Origin: Spirosomataceae bacterium
Lineage (GTDB): Bacteria > Bacteroidota > Bacteroidia > Cytophagales > Spirosomataceae
Direction: 5' to 3'
Assembly: GCA_030731175.1 (NCBI GenBank)
Contig: JANQUM010000060.1
Location: 1 to 10,833, forward strand
Length of the DNA stretch: 10,833 nucleotides
In this document: positions 1 to 6,660 of the stretch, piece by piece
How the letters are laid out: each line of letters opens with the position of its first letter
Position numbering within the stretch: position 1 is the first letter of the stretch
The notes under the pieces: generated by a model
Seen by the model: only the letters and a program-made list of their open reading frames with translations
The model's database searches: none
Told to the model about the DNA's origin: nothing
Made by a program: the position numbers and the translations under genes

Positions 1-61
1 TATAATTCATGCGTTTGCGAAAGCACGATTTTATCTCTTTGGTCAACTCTTTGTTTTCCAT
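1..61 (-). CDS. Start of an unidentified gene, cut by the window edge
   Basis: An ATG on the minus strand at 59-61 opens a frame that stays open for 20 codons to the window edge. The peptide begins MENKELTKEIKSC and is rich in Lys, Glu and Arg. The start lies only six bases after the stop of the isomerase-like gene at 68-997, so the two are probably co-transcribed. The leader is AT-rich without a Shine-Dalgarno sequence, as usual in Bacteroidota. There is no signal peptide or membrane segment in the visible part, so a soluble cytoplasmic protein is likely. The fragment is too short to name, and a chance open frame cannot be excluded. Confidence 0.45.
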   Translation of the reverse strand, partial: MENKELTKEIKSCFRKRMNY

Positions 62-67
62 AATTTC

Positions 68-997
68 TCAAAAATTGTCGCTCCAACGATAAGATTCAAT
101 CAGTTTTTGTTCCCCTTCTTTTCCTTTGAAAGCGTTGCCGTGTTCCATCCCGAAGATAAAATCCCGACCTGTTGCCTTCATTTTATCGTGAATGCGTTTG
201 AACAAGAATTTATAGTTAATCTCTCCTGACGTAGGTTCATTTCTTCCCGGCTCGTCACCAATTTGAAAATAACCAATCTCATCCCAAGTCAAGTCTATAT
301 TCCGAGCCAAACGCCCCTCGTTGCGTTGCATGTGGTACATATCGAATAATATCTTGCACGCCGGGCTGTTTACGGCTTTACATATCATATAAGTTTGATC
401 GGTGTGCCGTAGGAATAAATCAGGATTGTCGCTCAAGGGTTCGAGAACCATGCTTAGATTATGCGGTTCAAGTATTTCGGCTCCCCTACGAAGTGAGTCA
501 ATGACGTTGGCGGTTTGGATTCCCATCGGCAAATCCCGTTGAAAATTTCCCGGCACAACGGTCATGTGTTTTGCATTTACCCGTTTTGCTACTTCTACGG
601 CCTCACGGCACGTTTTTAAGAATTTTTCTTTCCACGCTGCATCACCGGAAGCAAGTGTGCTTTTTGGTGGCCAGCCGTCAAAGTCTATCACAAAAACGCC
701 CATTTCCATTCCCAGTTTTGCCATCGTTTCGCCAATTTTCTTTTGCATCGAAACGTCACGTCCCATCATGCCGTTATCTTCCATTGCCACGAAACCATTA
801 TCGTGCATAAACTTTAATTGATCTATTAAATCACTTCCCGCTGAGTTTTGAAACATTCCAAAATGCGGAGCGTATTTTAACTTGAAACCATCAGCATTTG
901 ATTTTACAGCTGGCCCGGCAGCGACCACTGGCAGAGCAAGCGATGCCCCGGTAACTGCAACGGTAGATTTTTTCAGAAATTCACGACGATTGAACAT
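68..997 (-). CDS. Tat-exported hydroxypyruvate isomerase family protein (TIM barrel)
   Basis: This 309-residue protein belongs to the xylose-isomerase-like TIM-barrel superfamily and is closest in pattern to hydroxypyruvate isomerase (Hyi), which interconverts hydroxypyruvate and tartronate semialdehyde. The N-terminus has a twin-arginine signal: Arg4-Arg5 in NRREFLKK, a hydrophobic stretch at about 12-27, and an Ala-rich probable cleavage region near 26-30. There is no lipobox Cys. Family motifs in order are VVPGNF (147-152), LEPLSD with Glu186, FDMYHMQ with Asp219 and His222, QIGDEPGRNEP (245-255), GEINY with Glu259, and GMEHG with Glu285. Glu186 and Glu259 match the paired catalytic glutamates of the family; Asp219, His222 and the other acids would bind metal. 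Classical Hyi is cytoplasmic and about 50 residues shorter, because it lacks the signal. Export argues for a periplasmic hydroxy-keto acid or keto-sugar substrate, so the exact reaction is not assured. Family assignment is strong, substrate weak. Confidence 0.85.
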   Translation of the reverse strand: MFNRREFLKKSTVAVTGASLALPVVAAGPAVKSNADGFKLKYAPHFGMFQNSAGSDLIDQLKFMHDNGFVAMEDNGMMGRDVSMQKKIGETMAKLGMEMGVFVIDFDGWPPKSTLASGDAAWKEKFLKTCREAVEVAKRVNAKHMTVVPGNFQRDLPMGIQTANVIDSLRRGAEILEPHNLSMVLEPLSDNPDLFLRHTDQTYMICKAVNSPACKILFDMYHMQRNEGRLARNIDLTWDEIGYFQIGDEPGRNEPTSGEINYKFLFKRIHDKMKATGRDFIFGMEHGNAFKGKEGEQKLIESYRWSDNF

Positions 998-1057
998 AAT
1001 TAATCGGTTTTATTTTTAATTTTCTAAGATAGGTTACAAATTATCTCGTAAATGTAC

Positions 1058-1065
1058 TACATTTG
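1058..1065 (+). promoter_or_regulatory. Candidate -7 promoter box (TACATTTG)
   Basis: TACATTTG matches the Bacteroidota -7 consensus TAnnTTTG exactly. No good TTTG -33 element lies 19-21 bases upstream; the best is a TTA at 1034-1036. A transcript from here would start near 1072, run to the right, and meet the terminator hairpin at 1111-1145 before reaching the ABA4-like gene at 1201. The box may drive a short RNA, a leader with an attenuator, or nothing. Confidence 0.3.
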
Positions 1066-1110
1066 GGCATCTATTCAATCCTACTATTTTCATTTCAAAT
1101 ATAAGAAACT

Positions 1111-1145
1111 AAAAAGGCGTACAGGTTTTCTGTAACGCCTTTTTT
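1111..1145 (+). terminator. Rho-independent-type hairpin in a divergent intergenic region
   Basis: Left arm AAAAAGGCGTACAG (1111-1124) pairs with CTGTAACGCCTTTTT (1130-1144) around the loop GTTTT, with one bulged A in the right arm, followed by further T residues. Because the arms carry A and T runs on their outer sides, it could stop transcription in both directions. It lies between two genes that diverge from it, the isomerase-like gene ending its leader at 998 and the ABA4-like gene starting at 1201, so it is not at the end of any recognised gene. Confidence 0.75.
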
Positions 1146-1200
1146 ACGTTTTCGACAAAAAATCGGATTTATCTTAGAATCAAATTTATCAAAAAACGAT

Positions 1201-1626
1201 ATGCCAACCGCTGCTGCTATATTTCAATTCGGGAATACTTTTGTACTTATAGGTTGGATTTTGCTGGTGTTCGTTCCCTATTGGAAAAACACGCAACCCA
1301 TCATTATGAGTGGAGTTATTATCGTACTATCCATCATTTATGCCTACATGATACTTAAAGGCATCGGTAATTTTGACCCGGATAGCTTCAGTACGTTGGC
1401 AAATGTAAAAGCTTTGTTTCAAAACGACGACTCGGTAGCAGCCGGATGGTTGCACTATCTCGCCTTTGATCTTTTTGTGGGGGCTTATATCATGAGAGAA
1501 GCCAAAGCCCTGAATATTTCACGAATATTAGCCACCGTTTGCTTGCCTTTTACCTTTATGTTCGGCCCGATGGGTTATTTGTTATTCTTCCTGATTAAAA
1601 CCTTTAAGACCAAGTCTGTATTGTGA
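1201..1626 (+). CDS. ABA4-like (DUF4281) integral membrane protein
   Basis: This 141-residue protein resembles the ABA4-like family (DUF4281), named after a plant plastid protein needed for neoxanthin synthesis; the bacterial members have no settled function. Four hydrophobic segments are visible at about 8-27, 34-53, 81-97 and 106-134. The recognisable core is WLHYLAFDLFVGAYI (83-97), with His85 and Asp90 in or near the membrane, followed by LPFTFMFGPMGYLL (115-128). These match the family's conserved HYLAFDLFVG and LP-T-MFGP patterns. The length is normal for a single-domain member. The ATG at 1201 follows an A-rich leader and no better start lies upstream in frame. The stop overlaps the GTG start of the next gene by three bases (GTGA), implying a co-transcribed, translationally coupled pair. 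No carotenoid gene is visible nearby, so a pigment role is only a possibility. Confidence 0.75.
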   Translation: MPTAAAIFQFGNTFVLIGWILLVFVPYWKNTQPIIMSGVIIVLSIIYAYMILKGIGNFDPDSFSTLANVKALFQNDDSVAAGWLHYLAFDLFVGAYIMREAKALNISRILATVCLPFTFMFGPMGYLLFFLIKTFKTKSVL

Positions 1627-2405
1627 AAATAATCAAATGCCTTTACGCAAAAAATAAGTGGATGACCGCCCTCGGCGTAATCAACCTGGGCTTTGCTTTT
1701 CTTTTCGGAATTTTGGCAATTTTCAATCAAGAAGTCATAACGGGCTTAAACTCGATGATTAAGCCGATGAAGTTTAGCCTAAGTATTGGCTTATACGGTA
1801 TCACAATGGCGGTTTTGTTGCAATATGTCAATAATCAAAAACTTGTTCGGAACTATTCAATTGCGGGATTTATTGCAATGATGTACGAGCAATTTGCTAT
1901 TATTTTGCAGGCGTTCAGGGGTGAAAAATCCCACTTTAATTATGATTACCCAGTAGGCAGGATTTTATACGTACTTATGGGCGTTGCTATTACGCTGATT
2001 ACACTTTACGGCTTATATTTGACGGTTATTTTTATTCGTCAGAAAACATACGCCATTCCTCCTGCTTTTGCATTGAGCATAAAAATAGGGTTAGTTTTAT
2101 TCGTGCTATTCAGCTTTTTTGGCTGGACATTGAGTGCATTTAATCAGCATTCTTACGGCGGTGCTGACGGCGGTGCGGGTTTACCTTTTCTCAACTGGAG
2201 TACCGTTCACGGAGATTTACGGGTAGGGCACTTTTTCGGAATGCACTCGTTGCAGGTTACTCCTATATTTGGTTATTTTATCAGTAAAAAATCGTCCGTA
2301 AATTCCCCTAAAACGTATATTTGGGTTTTCTCAATAGCCTATTTCATCTTCATTTCATTTACAATTTGGCAGGCGTTAAATGGGCAGCCGTTTATAGCAT
2401 TGTGA
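1623..2405 (+). CDS. Uncharacterised integral membrane protein with about seven helices
   Basis: This 260-residue polytopic membrane protein has hydrophobic segments at about 15-34, 51-69, 78-97, 113-137, 151-172, 203-221 and 232-251. Polar motifs that look conserved rather than random are MIKPMKFSLS (45-54), MYEQ (87-90), QAFRGEKSHFN (96-106), and LNWSTVHGDLRVGHFFGMH (190-208). I recall similar KP-KF-LS, RG-SHFN and GDLRV-HF-GLH patterns from unnamed bacterial membrane proteins, but no function. The repeated histidines (His104, His196, His203, His208) could serve a cofactor or metal, which is inference. The chosen GTG start overlaps the upstream stop as GTGA; ATG at 1662 (residue 14) is an alternative that would still leave all helices. 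Its stop lies five bases from the convergent mnmE stop, with no room for a dedicated terminator. Confidence 0.7.
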   Translation: MKIIKCLYAKNKWMTALGVINLGFAFLFGILAIFNQEVITGLNSMIKPMKFSLSIGLYGITMAVLLQYVNNQKLVRNYSIAGFIAMMYEQFAIILQAFRGEKSHFNYDYPVGRILYVLMGVAITLITLYGLYLTVIFIRQKTYAIPPAFALSIKIGLVLFVLFSFFGWTLSAFNQHSYGGADGGAGLPFLNWSTVHGDLRVGHFFGMHSLQVTPIFGYFISKKSSVNSPKTYIWVFSIAYFIFISFTIWQALNGQPFIAL

Positions 2406-2410
2406 TAAAC

Positions 2411-3784
2411 TCATTTGCCGATACAAAACTTGCCGAAAATGTTCTTCAAAAGGTCGTCTGATGAGATACTACCCGTTATTTCACCCAAATGATGAAGCGA
2501 AAGACGAATATCTTGAGCCAAGAAATCGCCCGTAATTCCATTATCAAGTCCGATCAAAACTTCATCTAACGCTTCTTGCGTTTTTACGAGGCTTTCGTAG
2601 TGCCGAAGGTTGGTTAGTGTGGTATCAGAGGCTTTCAATTTTCCTGCCTTTTCAACGATTAATTCCTTTAGCTCTTCAATGCCTGTGTTGTTTTTTGCGG
2701 AAATGGGAATGCTGTTTTGCCCCCCATCCCCTCTCAGTGGAAGGGGCTGGGGGTTGGGGTTAACGAGGTCAACCTTATTCCGCACCCACAGTACTTCCTT
2801 ACCTTCTAACGCCTCCACAAACGTATCTCTTAGCACTTTTTCATCGTCCTCATTATCAAAAAGCATAATGGCAATGTGAGCTTTTTCGAGGGCGGTCATC
2901 GAACGTTTTATACCGATAGATTCTACAATGTCGGTGGTTTCACGAATTCCTGCGGTATCGATGAAACGGAATTTTCTGCCGTCAATAAAAAGTACATCTT
3001 CAATTACATCACGGGTAGTTCCCGCAATTTCGGTAACAATGGCTTTTTCTTCGTTTAACAGAATATTTAAAAGTGTTGATTTTCCGGCGTTTGGTGGGCC
3101 AATTATGGCAACGGGAGTTCCTTCTTTAATGGCATTTCCCGCTTCAAAAGAATCAATTAACGGGTTCAATTGCCGCTTCAAGTTGTAGATCAACTGCCGC
3201 AAATCGTCTCGGTCGGCAAATTCTACATCTTCTTCGCCGAAGTCGAGTTCGAGCTCAATCATGCTGGCGAAGTGAATAAGTTCTTCCCGCAAAACTCCGA
3301 GTTTTTTCGAGAATCCACCCCGCATTTGCCCGAGGGCAATTTTGTGAGCGGCTTCAGAATCGGCGGCAATTAAATCAGCGACGGCTTCGGCTTGAACGAG
3401 GTCAAATTGTCCGTTCAGGAATGCCCGTTGCGTAAATTCGCCCGGTTTTGCCACCGTGCAACCGTTTTTTACGAGTAATTTCAGAATGTACCGAACGATG
3501 TAATCTGAACCGTGACAACCAATTTCTACGCAATCTTCTTTTGTGAATGATTTGGGTGATTTGAACACGGTAACAAGCACCTCGTCAATGATTTGTTCGC
3601 CGTCTCTGATTGTTCCGAAATGAGCCGTGTGCGAAGCTACTTCGAGCAGGTTTTTTCCGAAAAACAACTTATCTACGATAGCAATTGCCCCGAGACCCGA
3701 AACTCGGATCACAGAGATTGCCCCGACGCCCGGAGCAGTCGCTAAGGCACAAATTGGTTCGTATTGATGCACATTGGCTGCCAT
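2411..3784 (-). CDS. mnmE: tRNA modification GTPase MnmE
   Basis: MnmE works with MnmG to install the (carboxymethyl)aminomethyl group on uridine 34 of certain tRNAs in the cytoplasm. The 457-residue length is usual for the family (about 450-460). The N-terminal tetrahydrofolate-binding domain opens with ALATAPGVGAISVIRVSG (13-30) and holds GEFTQRAFLNGQFDL (115-129). The inserted G domain shows the P-loop GPPNAGKS (229-236), the GTTRD K-loop motif (255-259), DTAG (276-279), NKVD (336-339) and SAK (362-364). The C-terminal CIGK (454-457) carries the hallmark cysteine. Between NKVD and SAK, residues 344-355 are encoded by a GC-rich palindromic repeat and read NPQPLPLRGDGG. The frame is intact and all GTPase motifs remain. 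The gene diverges from the 901-residue protein gene and its 3' end abuts the convergent membrane-protein gene at 2405. Confidence 0.97.
   Translation of the reverse strand: MAANVHQYEPICALATAPGVGAISVIRVSGLGAIAIVDKLFFGKNLLEVASHTAHFGTIRDGEQIIDEVLVTVFKSPKSFTKEDCVEIGCHGSDYIVRYILKLLVKNGCTVAKPGEFTQRAFLNGQFDLVQAEAVADLIAADSEAAHKIALGQMRGGFSKKLGVLREELIHFASMIELELDFGEEDVEFADRDDLRQLIYNLKRQLNPLIDSFEAGNAIKEGTPVAIIGPPNAGKSTLLNILLNEEKAIVTEIAGTTRDVIEDVLFIDGRKFRFIDTAGIRETTDIVESIGIKRSMTALEKAHIAIMLFDNEDDEKVLRDTFVEALEGKEVLWVRNKVDLVNPNPQPLPLRGDGGQNSIPISAKNNTGIEELKELIVEKAGKLKASDTTLTNLRHYESLVKTQEALDEVLIGLDNGITGDFLAQDIRLSLHHLGEITGSISSDDLLKNIFGKFCIGK
2720..2759. repeat. GC-rich palindromic repeat-like element in frame inside mnmE
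   Basis: The left arm CCCCCATCCCCT (2721-2732) pairs with AGGGGCTGGGGG (2742-2753) around a nine-base loop, with one mismatch, and TTGGGG continues the purine-rich flank to 2759. Long C and G runs are quite unlike the surrounding AT-leaning coding sequence. Read on the minus strand it encodes Pro-, Leu- and Gly-rich residues 344-355 of MnmE, in the variable stretch between G4 and G5. Its look is that of a small interspersed palindromic repeat, but only one copy is visible here, so repeat status is inferred. Confidence 0.6.
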
Positions 3785-3832
3785 AATGTATATTTAATGA
3801 GCAAAATTTGCCGTAAAAAAGGTATTTTTACG

Positions 3833-3846
3833 TTCGTTGGAACGAA
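3833..3846. promoter_or_regulatory. 14-bp palindrome between divergent genes, possible operator
   Basis: TTCGTT and AACGAA form perfect 6-bp inverted arms around a central GG. The site lies 38 bases before the mnmE start on one side and overlaps the place expected for the -33 element of the 901-residue protein gene on the other (GTTGG at 3836-3840, TACTTTTG at 3862-3869). That position suits a regulator binding site, but no regulator gene is visible and a 6-bp arm can arise by chance. Confidence 0.25.
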
Positions 3847-3861
3847 ATCAACGGCTTTAGC

Positions 3862-3869
3862 TACTTTTG
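3862..3869 (+). promoter_or_regulatory. Candidate -7 promoter box (TACTTTTG) for the 901-residue protein gene
   Basis: TACTTTTG is an exact TAnnTTTG match. A TTG at 3837-3839 lies 22 bases upstream, slightly wider than the usual -33 spacing. Transcription would begin near 3875, about 15 bases before the ATG at 3891, a short leader common in Bacteroidota. The box contains the TTG at 3867, which argues against that codon as a translation start. Confidence 0.5.
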
Positions 3870-3890
3870 TGGTTCGTAAATAATTATAAA

Positions 3891-6596
3891 ATGAAGTTGA
3901 ACGCCCGCCAATATTGGTATATTAATGCTGCATTGACTTTCGTGGTCTTTTGGTTGATTTACGCAATTTGGTACGCCCCCCGAAAAGATGCCTGGCAGTT
4001 CATTCCCGATAACGCCTTTTTGGTGATAGAAAGTTCTGAAATTCAGGCTTCGCTTTTTGCCGAGGAAGACACCGCCGCCGCCATTCTGAGCGAAGTGCCG
4101 TTTCTGAGCGATGCCGTTGTGCGTTTGAAGGAACTAACCAAAGACCTCGATCCTAAAAAAGAAACCAAGCCATTTTTGAATGAAAAGCTGATCAGTTATT
4201 CCATTCACCGTGAAGCAAAAAGCAATTTGGAATACATTGTTTATTTGCCGCTGCAAAATAACGATAAGCACATCAGGGCGTTAAAAAGCAATAATGCCGC
4301 CAACAAACGCATCTCCACCCAAACCACCGACGGCGTTGAAATTACCCGAATTCGGCCCAATGACGACACCGTGCAGGGAATTGCGTATTTTATTCACGAT
4401 GATTTTTTGATTTGTAGTCGCTCCGTAATTTTGCTCGAAGCTGTGGTTCGAAAGATAAAATCCCGCAGCCCGGCGTTGGATAAAGTTCCGTTTACGGAAA
4501 GTCGTCAGCAGCTCGCTCACATGTATTTTCGCACCCGAAACTTGCTTGATGTTGCCGATTTGCTACCAACGCAGCTTTCGCCCAATTTGCGGAGTTATTT
4601 CAGGAATATTGTGCCGTTCAACCCTGATTTGATTTTTAGCAAAACCGATATTTCGGGAAAAATTACGGGGTACGTTGCCAGTAAAACGAAGATTGAAGTG
4701 CCGTTTATTTCGGCGTTTTCGTTGCAGCGTTCCACCCGTTTCAATTCCCTGAAATGGATTCCTGAAAGTACCGCATTTTTTCTCCGCACGAGTTTTGATA
4801 ACCCCGCCGCTTTGGGCATTGACCTGAACGTTTATTTAAAGGAAAAAGACAAAGAACTTTACGCCCAAAAAGACAGCGTAGCCAATTTAATTGGGAAAGA
4901 CATCAACGGCGTTTTCGGTTTACTTGGAAAAGAAGCCATTCTTTGCGAAATGGAAACTATCGGCAACGAAAACGCCAAGCGGGTTGCTCTTTTTCAGGCG
5001 AAAAATACCAACGACCTAATGCTTTTTACGGAAAGTTTGGGCAAAGCCGCTGAGAGTTTTCAGCCGTTTAAAGTGCAGCCATTTAGTGTGCTGAACCGCA
5101 CGGTGCAGAAACTTGAAATAAGCGAATTTCCCGCCCTGCTTTTCGGGTCTTCTTTTTCGGGATTTCCCGAATGCTATTTCACAACTTGGGAAGATTATCT
5201 GATTGTTGCCAACAGCCAAAAAGCGATGGAAGATTACCTCGCCGACGTCAGTATGGGGCAAACTTGGGCAAATTCGGCAAGGCATAAGGAACTCAGAAAG
5301 CAACTCGATAAAAACGCTCAGATTACGGCGGTCATCAGTCCGCAACGCATTTGGAACAATATCTATTTCTCGCTTCCCCAAGATTGGCAAAAATCGGTTT
5401 TGAAACACGAAAACCGTTTCAAAAATATGCAACTCATTGCCATTGAAAACATCGCTTTCAAAGGCCAATTTGGTACGAAGGTGCACGTGCAGAAAAGCAA
5501 GTTTGGGAAGCAGCGTTTTGATAATCAATTGTTGTTGCAAAGCTCCTTAACTGTTTCAGGAGAAATTTCGGGAACGCCCCGCATAATTGTAAACCCCGCG
5601 AATAATACCGAAGAAACATTACTACAATTGCCCACCTCAGTGGCTTTGTTTAACGCCAAAGGCAAGGAAATTAATAATTTGGCGGTAAACGAACCACTGA
5701 CCGAAACCAACGAAGGCGTTGACTTTTACCAAAACGGGCGGTTGCAATATTTGACCACAGCTGGCGGGAAAGCATTCATTATTGACCGCGAGAAAACGGG
5801 CGTTAGGTTCACGAAAATCTACGAAAACACGCAGGCAGCTATTGTGGCAACTGCCACGTTTTCTAAAGAAGTATTTGTGGCAACCGGATTGGGAGATATT
5901 TACTCCCTTACCTCTACTAGCGAAGCAGTGCGGATTCCGCTAAAAAATAAATTGCGTGACATTGTGGATATTGCATTGATAAAGCGGGATAATTTATTGT
6001 TACTCGCCGTAGCTGAATCTGACGGGACATTGCATTTGTTTTACACCCAAAATGGCGTGGAAGTGAAGGGTTTTCCGATGGTGGCAACCGAAAGCCGCCC
6101 CGTGAAAATAGTAGCATTGAACGGCAGAAAAGGTAATTCTGTCATTCAGGTTATTTCTACATTGGGCGAGATAAAAGAGGTAGATTTAAGCGGGAATTCG
6201 GTGGCAAGCGAAGCCCGGCAAATAACCCGCCGTTCCCGCAGTGTTGCGTTTGGCGTGGTGGAAGATCAGCTAAACCGTGATTGGCTGCTGACGCAACGTT
6301 ATTCGTCTGGCGTGAGTATCTACAATAACAAAGGCGAGCAATTACTCGAGGTGGAAACGCCGTATTACCAAACGTTGAATGTGAAGTTTTTTGATTTAGG
6401 AAATGATCTTCGGATTATTACTATTTTTGACGGAAAAACGACACTTTTATACGATTTACGAGGGCAGCAAATTGGTGATAAGCCATTGGAAGCAACCGCC
6501 CCGCCGTACCTAACTTTTGAATCTAATTACAACAAACTGCTGATTTACAGCCCGAACGGAAGTGTCCTCGAAAAATGGGGCGTGAAAGTAGAGTAG
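3891..6596 (+). CDS. Large membrane-anchored protein, DUF3352-like with C-terminal beta-propeller-like region
   Basis: This 901-residue protein has no assigned function that I recognise. One N-terminal membrane segment (about 10-28, rich in Trp, Phe and Tyr) after a short basic Lys/Arg stretch suggests an uncleaved anchor with the bulk outside the cytoplasm. Residues about 35-550 alternate short strands and helices; phrases such as FIPDNAFLVIESSE (37-50) recall DUF3352-type proteins, an uncertain match. From about 560 to 900 the sequence is a run of beta-strand blades (GRLQYLTTAGGKAFIID, DGTLHLFYTQNG, NGSVLEKWGVKVE) with NGVEVKGFPM near 720, typical of PQQ/FG-GAP-type propellers. The start is taken as ATG 3891, not the upstream in-frame TTG 3867, which lies inside the promoter box. 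The next gene follows after 64 bases with no convincing terminator, so read-through into the kinase gene is possible. The role may be a surface or periplasmic scaffold, as inference only. Confidence 0.8.
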   Translation: MKLNARQYWYINAALTFVVFWLIYAIWYAPRKDAWQFIPDNAFLVIESSEIQASLFAEEDTAAAILSEVPFLSDAVVRLKELTKDLDPKKETKPFLNEKLISYSIHREAKSNLEYIVYLPLQNNDKHIRALKSNNAANKRISTQTTDGVEITRIRPNDDTVQGIAYFIHDDFLICSRSVILLEAVVRKIKSRSPALDKVPFTESRQQLAHMYFRTRNLLDVADLLPTQLSPNLRSYFRNIVPFNPDLIFSKTDISGKITGYVASKTKIEVPFISAFSLQRSTRFNSLKWIPESTAFFLRTSFDNPAALGIDLNVYLKEKDKELYAQKDSVANLIGKDINGVFGLLGKEAILCEMETIGNENAKRVALFQAKNTNDLMLFTESLGKAAESFQPFKVQPFSVLNRTVQKLEISEFPALLFGSSFSGFPECYFTTWEDYLIVANSQKAMEDYLADVSMGQTWANSARHKELRKQLDKNAQITAVISPQRIWNNIYFSLPQDWQKSVLKHENRFKNMQLIAIENIAFKGQFGTKVHVQKSKFGKQRFDNQLLLQSSLTVSGEISGTPRIIVNPANNTEETLLQLPTSVALFNAKGKEINNLAVNEPLTETNEGVDFYQNGRLQYLTTAGGKAFIIDREKTGVRFTKIYENTQAAIVATATFSKEVFVATGLGDIYSLTSTSEAVRIPLKNKLRDIVDIALIKRDNLLLLAVAESDGTLHLFYTQNGVEVKGFPMVATESRPVKIVALNGRKGNSVIQVISTLGEIKEVDLSGNSVASEARQITRRSRSVAFGVVEDQLNRDWLLTQRYSSGVSIYNNKGEQLLEVETPYYQTLNVKFFDLGNDLRIITIFDGKTTLLYDLRGQQIGDKPLEATAPPYLTFESNYNKLLIYSPNGSVLEKWGVKVE

Positions 6597-6660
6597 GGGG
6601 ATGCTTATCAGTGAAATATATCATTTCTAAGTAATTCAGGAAAATAAAAATACATCATTT

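Noticed and set aside
68..997. Isomerase-like gene as an AP endonuclease (DNA repair)
   Set aside because: The superfamily fold is shared, but the LEP, FDMYH, GDEPGRNEP and GEINY motifs are those of the sugar isomerase branch, and a Tat signal is not compatible with DNA repair.
2721..2753. Palindrome in mnmE as a transcription terminator
   Set aside because: It lies in the middle of an intact essential gene with no T-tract on either side.
3867..3890. TTG start adding eight residues to the 901-residue protein
   Set aside because: The codon lies inside an exact TAnnTTTG promoter box; ATG 3891 has the expected short A-rich leader and begins with a normal Lys-rich membrane anchor.
5016..5540. 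174-codon open frame on the minus strand inside the 901-residue protein gene
   Set aside because: It lies wholly inside a well-supported gene, has no recognisable motif, and its composition is that of an antisense shadow.
6616..6630. Inverted repeat GAAAT-ATATC-ATTTC as a terminator after the 901-residue protein gene
   Set aside because: The stem is only five AT-rich pairs with no T-run after it, too weak to support.
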